A stretch of 64,000 bases of DNA from Caballeronia concitans (GTDB lineage: Bacteria > Pseudomonadota > Gammaproteobacteria > Burkholderiales > Burkholderiaceae), in NCBI RefSeq assembly GCF_001544615.1, contig NZ_FCNV02000011.1, positions 62,001 through 126,000 on the forward strand, written 5' to 3'. The notes beneath the pieces were generated by a model. The model was not told the origin of the DNA and made no database searches. It saw only the letters and a list, made by a program, of their open reading frames with translations. Shown piece after piece: positions 1-9,350 of this stretch (its first letter is position 1; every line of letters begins with the position of its first letter). The position numbers were made by a program, and so were the translations under genes.

Positions 1-294
1 CTGCGCGCGGGCGTGCTCGATTTCAGCGAGGGCGAGACCATCGGCCTCGTCGTGGAGACGCATTGCAATTTCTTCGCGCCCGTCGTGTTTCCGCAGCAGA
101 TCGATGCGGGCTTGCGCGTCGAAAAGCTCGGCAACACGAGCGTGCGTTACGAGGTCGCGATCTTCGCGGAAGGCGCTGATGAAGCCGCCGCGCAAGGGCA
201 TTTCGTGCATGTGTACGTGGATCGCGTGACGCGCCGGCCGGTGCCGTTGCCCGCGCCTCTCGTCGATGCGTTGAAGCCGCTCGTCAACGCTTGA
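1..294 (+). CDS. acyl-CoA thioesterase, hot-dog fold (5' end missing)
   Basis: The open frame runs in from the left edge, so the N-terminus is missing; 97 residues are visible. The pattern of 'ETHCNFFAPVVFPQQIDAG' followed by alternating strands and a late 'HFVHVYVDR' matches the C-terminal two thirds of the 4HBT/YbgC-FadM thioesterase family, which hydrolyses acyl-CoA thioesters in the cytoplasm. The catalytic Asp region expected near the N-terminus lies outside the window, so activity cannot be judged. It ends 7 bases before livH, suggesting one transcript with the ABC transporter genes. Substrate unknown. Confidence 0.75.
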   Translation: MRAGVLDFSEGETIGLVVETHCNFFAPVVFPQQIDAGLRVEKLGNTSVRYEVAIFAEGADEAAAQGHFVHVYVDRVTRRPVPLPAPLVDALKPLVNA

Positions 295-301
295 GGGTTT
301 C

Positions 302-1246
302 GTGTTGCTTCAGTGGTTCACGATGAGCCTGCTCAACGGCGTGAGCGTCGGGCTGCTGCTTTTCATGCTGTCGGCGGGTCTCACGCTGATCTTTTCGATG
401 CTCGGCGTGCTCAACTTCGCGCACGCGAGTTTCTACATGCTGGGCGCGTATGTCGCGCAGGCGCTCGCGGTTCATCTCGGCTTCTGGGGCGCGCTCGTGA
501 TCGCGCCGGTCGTCGTCGGCGCGCTCGGCGCACTGTTCGAGCGATGCCTCTTGCGGCGCGTTCACGCGCGCGGCGCGCTTGCCGAACTGCTCCTGACCTT
601 CGGCGCGGCAATGGTGATCGGCGAGAGCGTGAAGCTCGTCTGGGGACTCGGGCCTTTGCCCGCGACTATCCCGCCCGCACTCGACGGCCCGCTCTTCACG
701 CTGTACGGCGCGGCGTTCCCGCGCTATCGCGTGTTCATGATGACGCTTTCCATCGCGATGCTCGGCGCGCTCGCCGTCGTGCTGCGCACGTCGAAGACGG
801 GCCTCGTCGTGCGCGCGGCGCTGACGCATCCGGCGACCGTCGAAACGCTCGGCCATGACGTGCCGCGCGTGTTCACGACAGTCTTCGCCGTCGGCTCGGC
901 GCTGGCCGCGCTCGCGGGCGTGATCGGCGCGCCGCTCGCCGTCGTCGAACCCGCAATGGCCGATGCAATGGGACCGATCGTGTTCGTGGTCGTGGTGATC
1001 GGCGGGATCGGTTCGCTGCCGGGGGCGCTGGTTGCATCGCTCGTGGTCGGCTGCGTGCAGACGTTCGCGGTGGCATCGACGGCATCGGCGGGCAGCATCG
1101 CCGCAGCGTTCGGCTTGCGCTTGCCGGATGCGTGGGCCGCGCTGACCGTCGCGCAACTCGCGCCCGTCTTGCCGTATGCGCTGCTCGTCGCGATGCTCGC
1201 CGCGCGGCCGCACGGTTTCCTCGGCGAGCGCACGCGCGATGCGTAA
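302..1246 (+). CDS. livH: branched-chain amino acid type ABC permease, LivH
   Basis: A 314-residue inner-membrane protein with about eight hydrophobic helices. The segment 'LNFAHASFYMLGAYVA' near residues 37-52 and 'VVVVIGGIGSLPGALVAS' near 230-250 are hallmarks of LivH permeases. Start is GTG at 302, or TTG at 305; GAGGG at 293-297 serves either. It is the first of four overlapping genes livH-livM-livG-livF. The LivJ-type periplasmic binding protein that would set specificity is not in the window, so the substrate may be an amino acid or another small carboxylate. Confidence 0.88.
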   Translation: MLLQWFTMSLLNGVSVGLLLFMLSAGLTLIFSMLGVLNFAHASFYMLGAYVAQALAVHLGFWGALVIAPVVVGALGALFERCLLRRVHARGALAELLLTFGAAMVIGESVKLVWGLGPLPATIPPALDGPLFTLYGAAFPRYRVFMMTLSIAMLGALAVVLRTSKTGLVVRAALTHPATVETLGHDVPRVFTTVFAVGSALAALAGVIGAPLAVVEPAMADAMGPIVFVVVVIGGIGSLPGALVASLVVGCVQTFAVASTASAGSIAAAFGLRLPDAWAALTVAQLAPVLPYALLVAMLAARPHGFLGERTRDA

Positions 1247-2318
1247 GTTCGTCGCGCTTATCGCGTTCCTCGCGCTGCCGCCACTCGTCATCGATCAATC
1301 GTGGCTGCTCGCGTACCTCGCGCAAACCGCGACGCTGATCGTCTTCGCGCTCTCCTACAACCTGTTGCTCGGCGAAACGGGCTTGCTGTCGTTCGGGCAT
1401 GCGGTCTATGCGGGGCTTGGCGCGTTCGCCGCCGCGCACGCGTTCAACGCGCTCGGCGTGCCGTTGCCGCTCTTGCCGCTCGTCGGCGGATGCGCTGCCG
1501 TGCTCGCGGCGTTGCCCATCGGCGCGATCTCGACGCAACGCGCGGGCACGCCGTTCGCGATGATCACGCTCGGCATCGGCGAACTCGTCGCGGCGAGCGT
1601 GTGGCTCGTGCCGGGCTGGTTCGGCGGCGAGGCGGGCGTGACCATCGATCGCGCGAGCGGGCCTCCGTTCCTCGCGTGGACGTTCGGCCCGCTGCGGCAG
1701 GCGTATGTGTTGATCGCGTGCTGGTGCGTGGTGTCGTCGATGACGATGTTCGCGTTCTCGCGCACGCCGATGTGCCGTCTCGCCAACGCCGTCCGCGACA
1801 ATCCCGCGCGCACGGCGGCGATCGGCTTCGCGCCGCGCGGCGTGCGCTTTCACATGCTCGTCGTGTCGGCGTTCTTCGCGGGCATTGCGGGCGTGCTGTC
1901 GTTGATCAACGTGGAGCTGGTGTCGGCGGAAAGCGTCGGGCTTGCGCGCTCGACGGGCGTGCTGGTCGCCACCGTCATCGGCGGAACGGGATCGTTCTTC
2001 GGACCGATGATCGGCGCGGTGCTGCTCACGTTTTTCAGCGTGGCGGTCGCGAGCGTGTCCGCTGCATGGCCGATGTACCTCGGACTCTTTTTCGTGTGGG
2101 TGGTCGTGGCGTCGCCGGATGGCGTCGTCGGCTGTTTCAAGGGCGATGCGCGTGCCATCGTGCTTCGCGTGACGAGCGCGGCCGTCTGGTGCGCGGCGTC
2201 GGCGATCGTGATCGAAACGCTGTACGCGCGCGCCGATATGCCGCGCATGATGTGGCTCGCCGTCGTGCCGCTCGTGCTGCTGGGCGCGTGGCTCGCGCGA
2301 CGGAGACCCGCGCGATGA
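1239..2318 (+). CDS. livM: branched-chain amino acid type ABC permease, LivM
   Basis: Second permease subunit, 359 residues. I chose the ATG at 1239, which overlaps the livH stop by 8 bases; the open frame extends upstream, but only as livH read in another frame. 'LSYNLLLGETGLLSFGHAVYAG' style residues 35-56 and 'TVIGGTGSFFGPMIGAV' near 245-262 are typical LivM motifs. The C-terminal 60 residues after the core add hydrophobic stretches ending in an Arg-rich tail, somewhat longer than many LivM proteins. It pairs with LivH to form the membrane pore. Confidence 0.87.
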   Translation: MRKFVALIAFLALPPLVIDQSWLLAYLAQTATLIVFALSYNLLLGETGLLSFGHAVYAGLGAFAAAHAFNALGVPLPLLPLVGGCAAVLAALPIGAISTQRAGTPFAMITLGIGELVAASVWLVPGWFGGEAGVTIDRASGPPFLAWTFGPLRQAYVLIACWCVVSSMTMFAFSRTPMCRLANAVRDNPARTAAIGFAPRGVRFHMLVVSAFFAGIAGVLSLINVELVSAESVGLARSTGVLVATVIGGTGSFFGPMIGAVLLTFFSVAVASVSAAWPMYLGLFFVWVVVASPDGVVGCFKGDARAIVLRVTSAAVWCAASAIVIETLYARADMPRMMWLAVVPLVLLGAWLARRRPAR

Positions 2319-3052
2319 GCGCCGCGCTCGACATACGCGGCGTCGTCAAACGCTTCGGCCCGACGCACGTGCTGCGCGGCGTCGATCTGCGCGTCGAAGA
2401 AGGCGAGCGGCACGCGATCATCGGCCCGAACGGTGCGGGCAAATCCGCGCTCTTCGATGTGATCTCGGGACGCACGCGGCCCGACGAAGGACGCATCGTC
2501 GCGCGAGGCGTCGATCTGACCGGACGCGCGCCGCATCGCGTGAGCCGCGTGCTGGCGCGCAGTTTCCAGACGACGAGCGTGTTCGGCGGCCTTACCGTGC
2601 TCGACAATCTGCGGTGCGCGGCGCTGGGCGCGGCTTCATCGCGCGTGCTGGATCGCTGGCTGCATTCGCGTTCGATCGATGAACGTGCCCGCGCGATGCT
2701 CGACGCGATCGGCTTGTCCGCCCGCGCCGACGATCTCGCCGCGCGCCTCGCCTACGCGGAGCAACGCGCGCTGGATCTGGGCATCGCGCTCGCGACCGAT
2801 GCGCCGCTCATCCTGCTCGACGAGCCCACTGCGGGCATGAACCGCGGCGAGGCTGCACGTGCGCTCGCGTTGATTCGCGCGACGACGCAGGGGCGCACGC
2901 TGCTCGTCATCGAACATGATATGGACGCGGTGTTCGCGCTGGCGGATCGCATTTCGGTGCTCGTGCGCGGGCGCGTGATCGCATCCGATACGCCCGCCGC
3001 GATTCGCGCGAACCGCGACGTGCAGGACGCGTATCTCGGAGCGGCGCCATGA
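2315..3052 (+). CDS. livG: branched-chain type ABC transporter ATPase, LivG
   Basis: ATP-binding subunit of 245 residues, starting at the ATG of an ATGA overlap with livM. Walker A 'GPNGAGKS', Walker B 'LILLDEPTAGM' and H-loop 'VIEHDMDAVF' are intact. The signature region reads 'LAYAEQRALDLG' in place of the usual LSxGQ/LxYGxQ form, so the conserved Gly of the C-loop is replaced by Ala-Glu. It should energise LivH/LivM together with LivF. The relaxed C-loop is a departure from the usual family sequence and is listed as a finding. Confidence 0.88.
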   Translation: MSAALDIRGVVKRFGPTHVLRGVDLRVEEGERHAIIGPNGAGKSALFDVISGRTRPDEGRIVARGVDLTGRAPHRVSRVLARSFQTTSVFGGLTVLDNLRCAALGAASSRVLDRWLHSRSIDERARAMLDAIGLSARADDLAARLAYAEQRALDLGIALATDAPLILLDEPTAGMNRGEAARALALIRATTQGRTLLVIEHDMDAVFALADRISVLVRGRVIASDTPAAIRANRDVQDAYLGAAP

Positions 3053-3747
3053 GCGCACTCTTGCGCATCGACGGCTTGCGCGCATGGTACGGCGCGGCGC
3101 AAGTGCTGCACGGCGTGAATCTCGCGATAGGCGAGGGCGAAGCGGTCGCGCTCGCCGGACGCAACGGCTCGGGACGCTCGACGCTCGCGAAAGCCATCAT
3201 GGGCCTCGTGCGATGCGAGGGCGACATGCGTTATCGCGGCGTGCAGCTCGTCGGCATGCGGGCGTTTCGCATTGCGCGGCTGGGCATCGGTTACGTGCCC
3301 GAAACGCGCGATGTCTTTCCGACGCTGACCGTGCGCGAAAATCTCGTGCTCGGCGAGAGGACGGGCGCGCGGTTCGCGATCGATGATGCTTATAGACTTT
3401 TCCCTTCGCTGCATGAACGCTCGGCGGTGAAGGCGGGCGCGCTGTCGGGCGGCGAACAGCAGATGCTCGCACTCGCGCGCACGCTGATGGGCGATCCATC
3501 GCTGATCGTGATCGACGAGCCGGGCGAAGGACTCGCACCGCGTGTGATCGAGCAAGTGGCGCAATCGCTTGCGATGCTGCGTTCGCGCGGCGTCGCGATG
3601 CTGCTGATCGAAGAGCGTCTCACGATCGCGCGCATGCTGAATGCGCGCGTCGCGGTGATGGGCCACGGCGCCGTGCAGTTCGATGGGGCGCTGGACGAAC
3701 TCACGCGGCGCGAGGACGTGGTGCGGGAGTGGCTGGCGGTGGGCTGA
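3049..3747 (+). CDS. livF: branched-chain type ABC transporter ATPase, LivF, variant Walker A
   Basis: Second ATPase subunit, 232 residues, starting in an ATGA overlap with livG. The signature 'LSGGEQQMLALAR', Walker B 'LIVIDEPGEGLAP' and 'YVPETRDVFPTLTVRENL' identify LivF. The Walker A reads 'GRNGSGRST': the nucleotide-binding Lys, normally invariant, is encoded as CGC (Arg). The rest of the gene is intact, with no frameshift. It ends 14 bases before the convergent iolB stop, with no obvious terminator between them. Whether Arg supports ATP hydrolysis here is unknown. Confidence 0.87.
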   Translation: MSALLRIDGLRAWYGAAQVLHGVNLAIGEGEAVALAGRNGSGRSTLAKAIMGLVRCEGDMRYRGVQLVGMRAFRIARLGIGYVPETRDVFPTLTVRENLVLGERTGARFAIDDAYRLFPSLHERSAVKAGALSGGEQQMLALARTLMGDPSLIVIDEPGEGLAPRVIEQVAQSLAMLRSRGVAMLLIEERLTIARMLNARVAVMGHGAVQFDGALDELTRREDVVREWLAVG

Positions 3748-3761
3748 CGGTGGGTTGAGCG

Positions 3762-4568
3762 TCACCCCTTGCTGTCCCTCTCCACGATCCACTCATGCTT
3801 CGGATCGTTCCTGAAGTGCCACGTGCGCTTGTCGCCGGCCATCACGTTGAGATAGTAGTTGTCGTACCCATAAGGCACGACAACCGGATGATATCCGCGC
3901 GGCACCATCACGACGTCGTGATCCTCGACGGCCATCGTTTCATCGAGATCGCGTTCATCGGTATAAACGCGCTGGAACGCGAAGCCTTGCGGCGGATTCA
4001 GCCGATGGTAATACGTCTCTTCCAGCGCACTCTCATTTGGTACGTTATCCTGATCATGTTTATGCGGAGGATAACTCGACGCATGCCCGCCCGGCGTCCT
4101 CACTTCCACCACGAGCAGCGACTCGGCGGCCTCGGTTTGCGGAAGAATATCGCAGACGTAGCGCGTATTCGCATGCTTGCCGCGCGTCGAACGCTTCATC
4201 TGCGAAGGTTCGATGAGACGTGGCGGATACACGCCCGTCGCCGGTGCGCTCGCCACGCCGATCTCCGATTCGCGTTCCGCACGCACGATGGCCGCGAGCT
4301 TCGGCGGCACGTACACCGCATACGGCGCGGCGTCCTCGAACACGCTGTCGCGCGAGCCGATGGACGGCCAATGCTCATCGCCCGCTTCGACGCTCACCGT
4401 GCCCGTCAACACGACAAGGCAGCTTTCGCGTTGCGCATCATAGATATGAATGACATCGCCCGCATCCAGGCGATACGCGGCGAAACCCACATGCTTCCAG
4501 CCCGCGGAATCGGGCGTGACGCGCGCGATGGTTTGCCCTTCGCGCGATGCTTTCACTAGCAGGCTCAT
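3762..4568 (-). CDS. iolB: 5-deoxy-glucuronate isomerase
   Basis: IolB converts 5-deoxy-D-glucuronate to 2-deoxy-5-keto-D-gluconate in myo-inositol breakdown. The 268-residue protein is a double cupin; 'SYPPHKHDQDN' at 165-175, 'EETYYHR' at 183-189 and 'PRGYHPVV' at 223-230 supply the metal-binding His/Glu set of the family. Length matches known IolB proteins. It is the last gene of a minus-strand operon and its ATG overlaps the iolE stop by four bases, so the two are translationally coupled. Confidence 0.95.
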   Translation of the reverse strand: MSLLVKASREGQTIARVTPDSAGWKHVGFAAYRLDAGDVIHIYDAQRESCLVVLTGTVSVEAGDEHWPSIGSRDSVFEDAAPYAVYVPPKLAAIVRAERESEIGVASAPATGVYPPRLIEPSQMKRSTRGKHANTRYVCDILPQTEAAESLLVVEVRTPGGHASSYPPHKHDQDNVPNESALEETYYHRLNPPQGFAFQRVYTDERDLDETMAVEDHDVVMVPRGYHPVVVPYGYDNYYLNVMAGDKRTWHFRNDPKHEWIVERDSKG

Positions 4569-5479
4569 GCGGCCTCCTTCGAGTTGTGCGGCTGCGCGGC
4601 ATCGACGAGTGCGCGCAGCGTGCGGTATCCCTTTTGGGCATAGGTATAACTCGGCGCGATGACCGGGTCCTGTTCCGCTTCCACCACGAGCCAGCCGCGA
4701 TAATCATGCTCCGCAAGGCACGCGATGATGCCCGGATAATCCACCGCGCCATCGCCCGGCACGGTGAACGCGCCGTTGATCACGGCATCGAGAAAGCTCC
4801 AGTTGCGATTGCGCGCGAGCTTCACGATCTCGGGACGCACGTCCTTGCAATGCAGATGGCACACGCGTGCGATGTGTTTCTTCAGCACCGTGACCGCATC
4901 GCCGCCGGCGAACGTGATGTGGCCCGCGTCGAAGAGCAGGCCGACGGCATCGTTCGTCGATGCCATCAGACGGTCAACATCCGCAGGCGTTTCGACATAC
5001 GCGCCCATGTGATGATGATAGGCGACACGCACGCCCTTGGACAGCGTGTATTCCGCGAAGCGGTTCAAACGTTCGGCGTATTGCGACCATTGCGCGTCCG
5101 AGAAAAAGCGGGGCCGCTGATATAGCGGACGCGGCGCGCCCTGAATCGAATCCGCGACTTCGCCATACACCATGACGGCCGCGCCGTTTTGCGCGAGCAG
5201 GTCCAGATGCGGACCGACCGCTTCGATCTCTTCTTCCGCGCTGCGTTGCGCGAGCCTGCCTGAATACCAGCCTGAAACAAGGGCTAAATCGTATTGCGCG
5301 AGCAGCGCCTTCAGCGCTTGCGGTTCACGCGGGAACTTGTTGCCCAGCTCGAAGCCTTCATAGCCGATCTCGCGTCCTTCGGTCAGCGCGACCGACAAGG
5401 GCGTTTCGCCGCCGAGTGAAGGCAGGTCGTCGTTCATCCACGACAAGGGATTGATTCCGATGCGCACGTGCAAGGGCAT
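4565..5479 (-). CDS. iolE: myo-inosose-2 dehydratase
   Basis: IolE dehydrates 2-keto-myo-inositol (inosose) to the trihydroxycyclohexane-dione used by IolD. The 304-residue protein shows the xylose-isomerase-like TIM barrel pattern: 'GINPLSWMNDD' at the N-terminus, 'YHHHMGAYVETPADVD' mid-protein and 'LHCKDVRPEIV' followed by 'VVEAEQDP' with metal ligands. An upstream GAGGACG fits the ATG at 5479. It lies 15 bases after iolD and overlaps iolB. Confidence 0.95.
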   Translation of the reverse strand: MPLHVRIGINPLSWMNDDLPSLGGETPLSVALTEGREIGYEGFELGNKFPREPQALKALLAQYDLALVSGWYSGRLAQRSAEEEIEAVGPHLDLLAQNGAAVMVYGEVADSIQGAPRPLYQRPRFFSDAQWSQYAERLNRFAEYTLSKGVRVAYHHHMGAYVETPADVDRLMASTNDAVGLLFDAGHITFAGGDAVTVLKKHIARVCHLHCKDVRPEIVKLARNRNWSFLDAVINGAFTVPGDGAVDYPGIIACLAEHDYRGWLVVEAEQDPVIAPSYTYAQKGYRTLRALVDAAQPHNSKEAA

Positions 5480-5494
5480 GATGTTCGTCCTCGA

Positions 5495-7351
5495 CTAGTC
5501 GTGAATGCCGTTGCGCGCCTTGACGGCGCGTTCATAGTCGGCGCGCGCCGACATGACCGCATCGCGGTCCGATACCTCCGGCACCGCGACTTCCCACCAC
5601 CATCCGCCTTCTTCGGTGGTGCGCGCGGGATCGGTATCGATCGAGATCAGATAGCTGCGGTCCGCCGCACGCGCGCGCTTCATGGCAGCCTCCAATTCGT
5701 CGATGTTCGCGACATGTTCCGCAAGCGCGCCCATCGAACGTGCGTGCATGGCGAAGTCGATACGCGGTGCGCCGAGCGATCCCTGCTTGCAATCGTCGAG
5801 CAGGTTGTTGAACGGCGCGCCGCCGCATGCCTGCTGCAAGCGATTGATGCAGCCATAGCCGCGATTGTCGAGCAGCACGACGATCAGCTTCGCGCCGAGC
5901 ATCACGGACGTGGCGAGTTCGCTATTCATCATCAGATAACTGCCGTCGCCGACGATCACGATCACTTCGCGCTCAGGCCGCGCGAGCTTCACGCCGACGC
6001 CGCCCGCAATTTCATAGCCCATGCACGAGTAGCCGTATTCGACGTGATAGCCGCCCGGCGCGCTCGTGCGCCACAGCTTCTGCAGATCGGCGGGCAGCGT
6101 GCCCGCTGCGCACACGACGATATCGCCCGCAGGCGATGCATCGTCCGAACGTTGCACCGCGCCGATCACATCCGCTTCGCGCGGCAGGCGTCCATCGGGC
6201 ACGGGCGTGTTCGTCACATGCGCAACGGTCTCGCGCCAGTCGTTCGCCGCACGATGCGCACGCGTCGTCCATTGCGGCGATGCACGCCAGTCGCCGAGCG
6301 CTTGCGAAAGCGCATCGAGCGCGAGACGCGCATCGGCTTCGATGGCGGCGGCGTTCTGCTTGAGCGCATCGAATGAATTGGCGTTGATCGCAACGAGCCG
6401 CGCCTCGGTGAAGAGCGTGTTCGATCCCGTCGTGAAGTCCTGCAGGCGCGTGCCGACGGCGAGCACGCAATCGCTTGCATGCGCAAGCTCGTTCGCCGAC
6501 GACGATCCCGTCACACCGATGCCGCCGACGTTCAATGCATCGTCCCATGCAAGCGCGCCTTTGCCGGCCTGCGTCTCCGCGACCGGCATGCCGTGCTTGT
6601 GCGCGAAGTCGCGCAATGCATCGCTCGCGAGGCCATAAAGCACGCCGCCGCCCGACACGATGAACGGCTCGCGCGAGTCACGCAGCATCGCGGCGGCGCG
6701 CTCGATTTCGCGCGGCAATGCAGCGGGCGCGTGAAACTCGATCGTGCGCGGCTCGAAGAACGAAGCGGGGTAGTCGTAGGCCATCGCCTGCACGTCTTGC
6801 GGCAACGCGAGCGTGACGGGACCGCATGACGCTGCATCGGTGAGCACGCGGATCGCGCGAGGCAACGCGCTCAGCAATTGCGCCGGATGCACGATGCGGT
6901 CGAAGTATCGCGATACCGCTTTCAACGCATCGTTCGCGGATGCGCCGCCGTCTTGACTATCTTCGACTTGCTGCAACACGGGATCGGGCGCGCGCGAGAC
7001 GAAGATATCGCCCGGCAGCAAGAGCACGGGCAAGCGGTTCACATGCGCGAGCGCCGCCGCCGTCACGAGATTGGTCGCCCCGGGACCGATGGATGTGGTC
7101 ACGGCCATCATGCGGCGTCGCATATGCGCCTTCGCATAAGCGATCGCGCTATGCGCCATCGCCTGCTCGTTGTGCGCGCGATACGTCGGCAAGGTCTCGC
7201 GATGCCGATACAGCGCTTCGCCCATGCCCGCGACATTGCCGTGCCCGAAGATCGCGAACACGCCGCCGAAAAGCGGCTCGCCGTTATCCGTGCGCAGCGC
7301 CGCGAGATAGCGCACGAGCGCTTGCGCGACGGTCAGTCTGACGACGTTCAT
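5495..7351 (-). CDS. iolD: 3D-(3,5/4)-trihydroxycyclohexane-1,2-dione hydrolase
   Basis: Thiamine diphosphate-dependent hydrolase that opens the inositol ring to 5-deoxy-glucuronate. The 618-residue protein has the three-domain architecture of the acetolactate synthase superfamily: 'YRAHNEQAMAHSA' with the TPP-activating Glu near residue 55, and 'VGDGSYLMMNSELATS' TPP/Mg motif near 480. The ATG at 7351 (MNVVRLTVAQAL) is preferred over an upstream in-frame codon because it overlaps the iolC stop in ATGA. It belongs to the iolC-D-E-B operon. Confidence 0.95.
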   Translation of the reverse strand: MNVVRLTVAQALVRYLAALRTDNGEPLFGGVFAIFGHGNVAGMGEALYRHRETLPTYRAHNEQAMAHSAIAYAKAHMRRRMMAVTTSIGPGATNLVTAAALAHVNRLPVLLLPGDIFVSRAPDPVLQQVEDSQDGGASANDALKAVSRYFDRIVHPAQLLSALPRAIRVLTDAASCGPVTLALPQDVQAMAYDYPASFFEPRTIEFHAPAALPREIERAAAMLRDSREPFIVSGGGVLYGLASDALRDFAHKHGMPVAETQAGKGALAWDDALNVGGIGVTGSSSANELAHASDCVLAVGTRLQDFTTGSNTLFTEARLVAINANSFDALKQNAAAIEADARLALDALSQALGDWRASPQWTTRAHRAANDWRETVAHVTNTPVPDGRLPREADVIGAVQRSDDASPAGDIVVCAAGTLPADLQKLWRTSAPGGYHVEYGYSCMGYEIAGGVGVKLARPEREVIVIVGDGSYLMMNSELATSVMLGAKLIVVLLDNRGYGCINRLQQACGGAPFNNLLDDCKQGSLGAPRIDFAMHARSMGALAEHVANIDELEAAMKRARAADRSYLISIDTDPARTTEEGGWWWEVAVPEVSDRDAVMSARADYERAVKARNGIHD

Positions 7352-9339
7352 GCGGCTTGCTCCTGAGTGGTGTCGGCGGGCGCATGCGACGATGCACGCG
7401 CCTCGCGCCATGCTGCGATCAAGGTTTCGAATGTGCGGCGCACGCGCGCGATGAGTTCGTCATCGTCGATCTCGCGTGCAAGCCACGCCTGGCTCGGCTC
7501 ATGAAAAATGGTGCGGCCGACGGTAAAGCCCTTGCATGTCTTCGATGACGCCGCAGCGCGAAAGCCCTCGCGCAACTGATCGACGCCCGCCGACAAGCCC
7601 AGCAGCACGACGCCACGGCAATACGGATCACGTTCGCCGATGAGCGCATCGATCGCTTGCCATTGCTTCGCGTTCATCGGTTCGAGCTTCCACCATTCCG
7701 GGAGTATCCCAAGGTTATAGAAGCGCTTCAACGCGCGATAAACCGTGTCCTCGTCCGCGGGCGGCCCGTTCTTCGGCACGATCACTTCGAGCAGCAACTC
7801 ATGGCCGCTTGCCTGCACGGCATCGTAGAGCGCGCGCAACTGCGCTTCCTGTTCGAGCCGCACGTCATGCGGATGATCCGGGTGATAGTGAACGAGGCAC
7901 TTCGCGACATGCTCGCGCGGCCATTCGATCAACGTCGTGCCGATCGAGCGGCCATGATCGAAGACGAGCGGCATCGAACCCGGCAACTCCACCGGCCTGC
8001 CGATCCACCAGCCGCGTCCCGTCGCCGCGTTGAGCGCATCTTGTCCGTATCGATCATCGATCAATACGCCGATGCGTCCTGCAAGTCCCAGTTGCTTCTC
8101 CGTTTGTGCGACTGCATCGACGAACAAGCCTTTGAGCGTCGCAATGCGCGCTTCGCTCGCGCCCGCCTGTTGCGCAAGCTCGAAGAACTGATTGCGATGA
8201 TCGAACGCGAAGCCGAGCACTTCGTCCCATTGCTTGCGCGCAGGGCTCACGCGATGCAGCCGCGCAAGCGTCGCATCGCGATCGGGGCGGCGCATGCGTG
8301 CCGGATCTTGCCGTGCAGCTTCGAGGAAGTAATCGAGTTCGGCGGGCGTCGGCATGGCGGGCGCACAGCCGTGCCGCGATACGACGAGCGCGCCGCATGC
8401 ATTCGCCGCGCGCGCGCATGCTTCGAGCGGTTCGTCGCGCAGCCATCCCGAGAGAAAGCCCGACGCGAACGCATCGCCTGCGCCGAGCACGTTGAGCACT
8501 TCCACTTCGACGCCGCCGTGAACGGGCGCATCGTCGATGGAAGCGGGCACCGCGCCTTCGATGATCGAGCAGCCAAGCGGCCCGCGCTTCACGACGAGCG
8601 TGGCGTGCGTCACGGCGCGCACCATCGCAAGGGCATCGATCAAACGATCCTTGCCGCCCGCGATGCGAAACTCTTCTTCGGTGCCGATCACGAGATCGAT
8701 GAGCGGCAGAATGCGCTGCAAATGCGCGGTCACGCCTTCGTTCGCGATGAAACGCGTCTCGCCATCCGCCTTGCCCGTGAGTCCCCACAGCACCGGCCGA
8801 TAATCGATATCGAGAATCGTGCGAACGTCGTTGCGCCGCGCGTACTCCAGCGCGCGGCGGCTCGTGCGGTTCACTTGCTCCGTCGAAAAGTGCGTGCCTG
8901 TAATGAGCAACGCCTTCGATGACGCGATATACGCTTCGTCGAAATCGCTTTCATCCACCGCCATGTCCGCGCAGTTCTCGCGATAGAACACGAGCGGAAA
9001 TGTATCGCGATCTTCGATGCCGAGCAGCACGAGCGCCGTGAGCCGTTCGTGATCGATGCGAACGTGGCTCACGTCGCAGCCTTCGCGATCGAGCGTCTCG
9101 GTAAGAAAGCGGCCCATGTGGTCGTTGCCGACGCGCGCGAGCATCGACGATTTCAGCCCCAACCGCGCGCAGCCGAACGCGATGTTCGCCGACGATCCGC
9201 CGAGATACTTCGCAAACGACGACACGTCTTCCAGCCGCGCGCCGACCTGCTGCGCATACAGATCGACGGCGAGACGCCCGAGACACACGATGTCGCGCGT
9301 GCGATTCGGCGCAAAGCGTGATGGTTGTTGTGCTGACAT
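7348..9339 (-). CDS. iolC: 5-dehydro-2-deoxygluconokinase fused to DUF2090 aldolase-like domain
   Basis: A 663-residue fusion. Residues about 15-330 form a PfkB kinase (IolC) with 'KYLGGSSANIAFG' and 'VLGAGDAFASGFLSGW', the anion hole and catalytic Asp. Residues about 345-640 form a DUF2090 domain that in this family is assigned the IolJ-like 2-deoxy-5-keto-gluconate-6-phosphate aldolase step. The fusion would thus phosphorylate and then cleave the intermediate to malonate semialdehyde and DHAP. Start chosen at 9339 because of GAGGA upstream; an ATG at 9354 in ATGA overlap with the ATPase gene is also possible and adds five residues. Confidence 0.92.
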   Translation of the reverse strand: MSAQQPSRFAPNRTRDIVCLGRLAVDLYAQQVGARLEDVSSFAKYLGGSSANIAFGCARLGLKSSMLARVGNDHMGRFLTETLDREGCDVSHVRIDHERLTALVLLGIEDRDTFPLVFYRENCADMAVDESDFDEAYIASSKALLITGTHFSTEQVNRTSRRALEYARRNDVRTILDIDYRPVLWGLTGKADGETRFIANEGVTAHLQRILPLIDLVIGTEEEFRIAGGKDRLIDALAMVRAVTHATLVVKRGPLGCSIIEGAVPASIDDAPVHGGVEVEVLNVLGAGDAFASGFLSGWLRDEPLEACARAANACGALVVSRHGCAPAMPTPAELDYFLEAARQDPARMRRPDRDATLARLHRVSPARKQWDEVLGFAFDHRNQFFELAQQAGASEARIATLKGLFVDAVAQTEKQLGLAGRIGVLIDDRYGQDALNAATGRGWWIGRPVELPGSMPLVFDHGRSIGTTLIEWPREHVAKCLVHYHPDHPHDVRLEQEAQLRALYDAVQASGHELLLEVIVPKNGPPADEDTVYRALKRFYNLGILPEWWKLEPMNAKQWQAIDALIGERDPYCRGVVLLGLSAGVDQLREGFRAAASSKTCKGFTVGRTIFHEPSQAWLAREIDDDELIARVRRTFETLIAAWREARASSHAPADTTQEQAA

Positions 9340-9350
9340 GGCTGCCGTCC

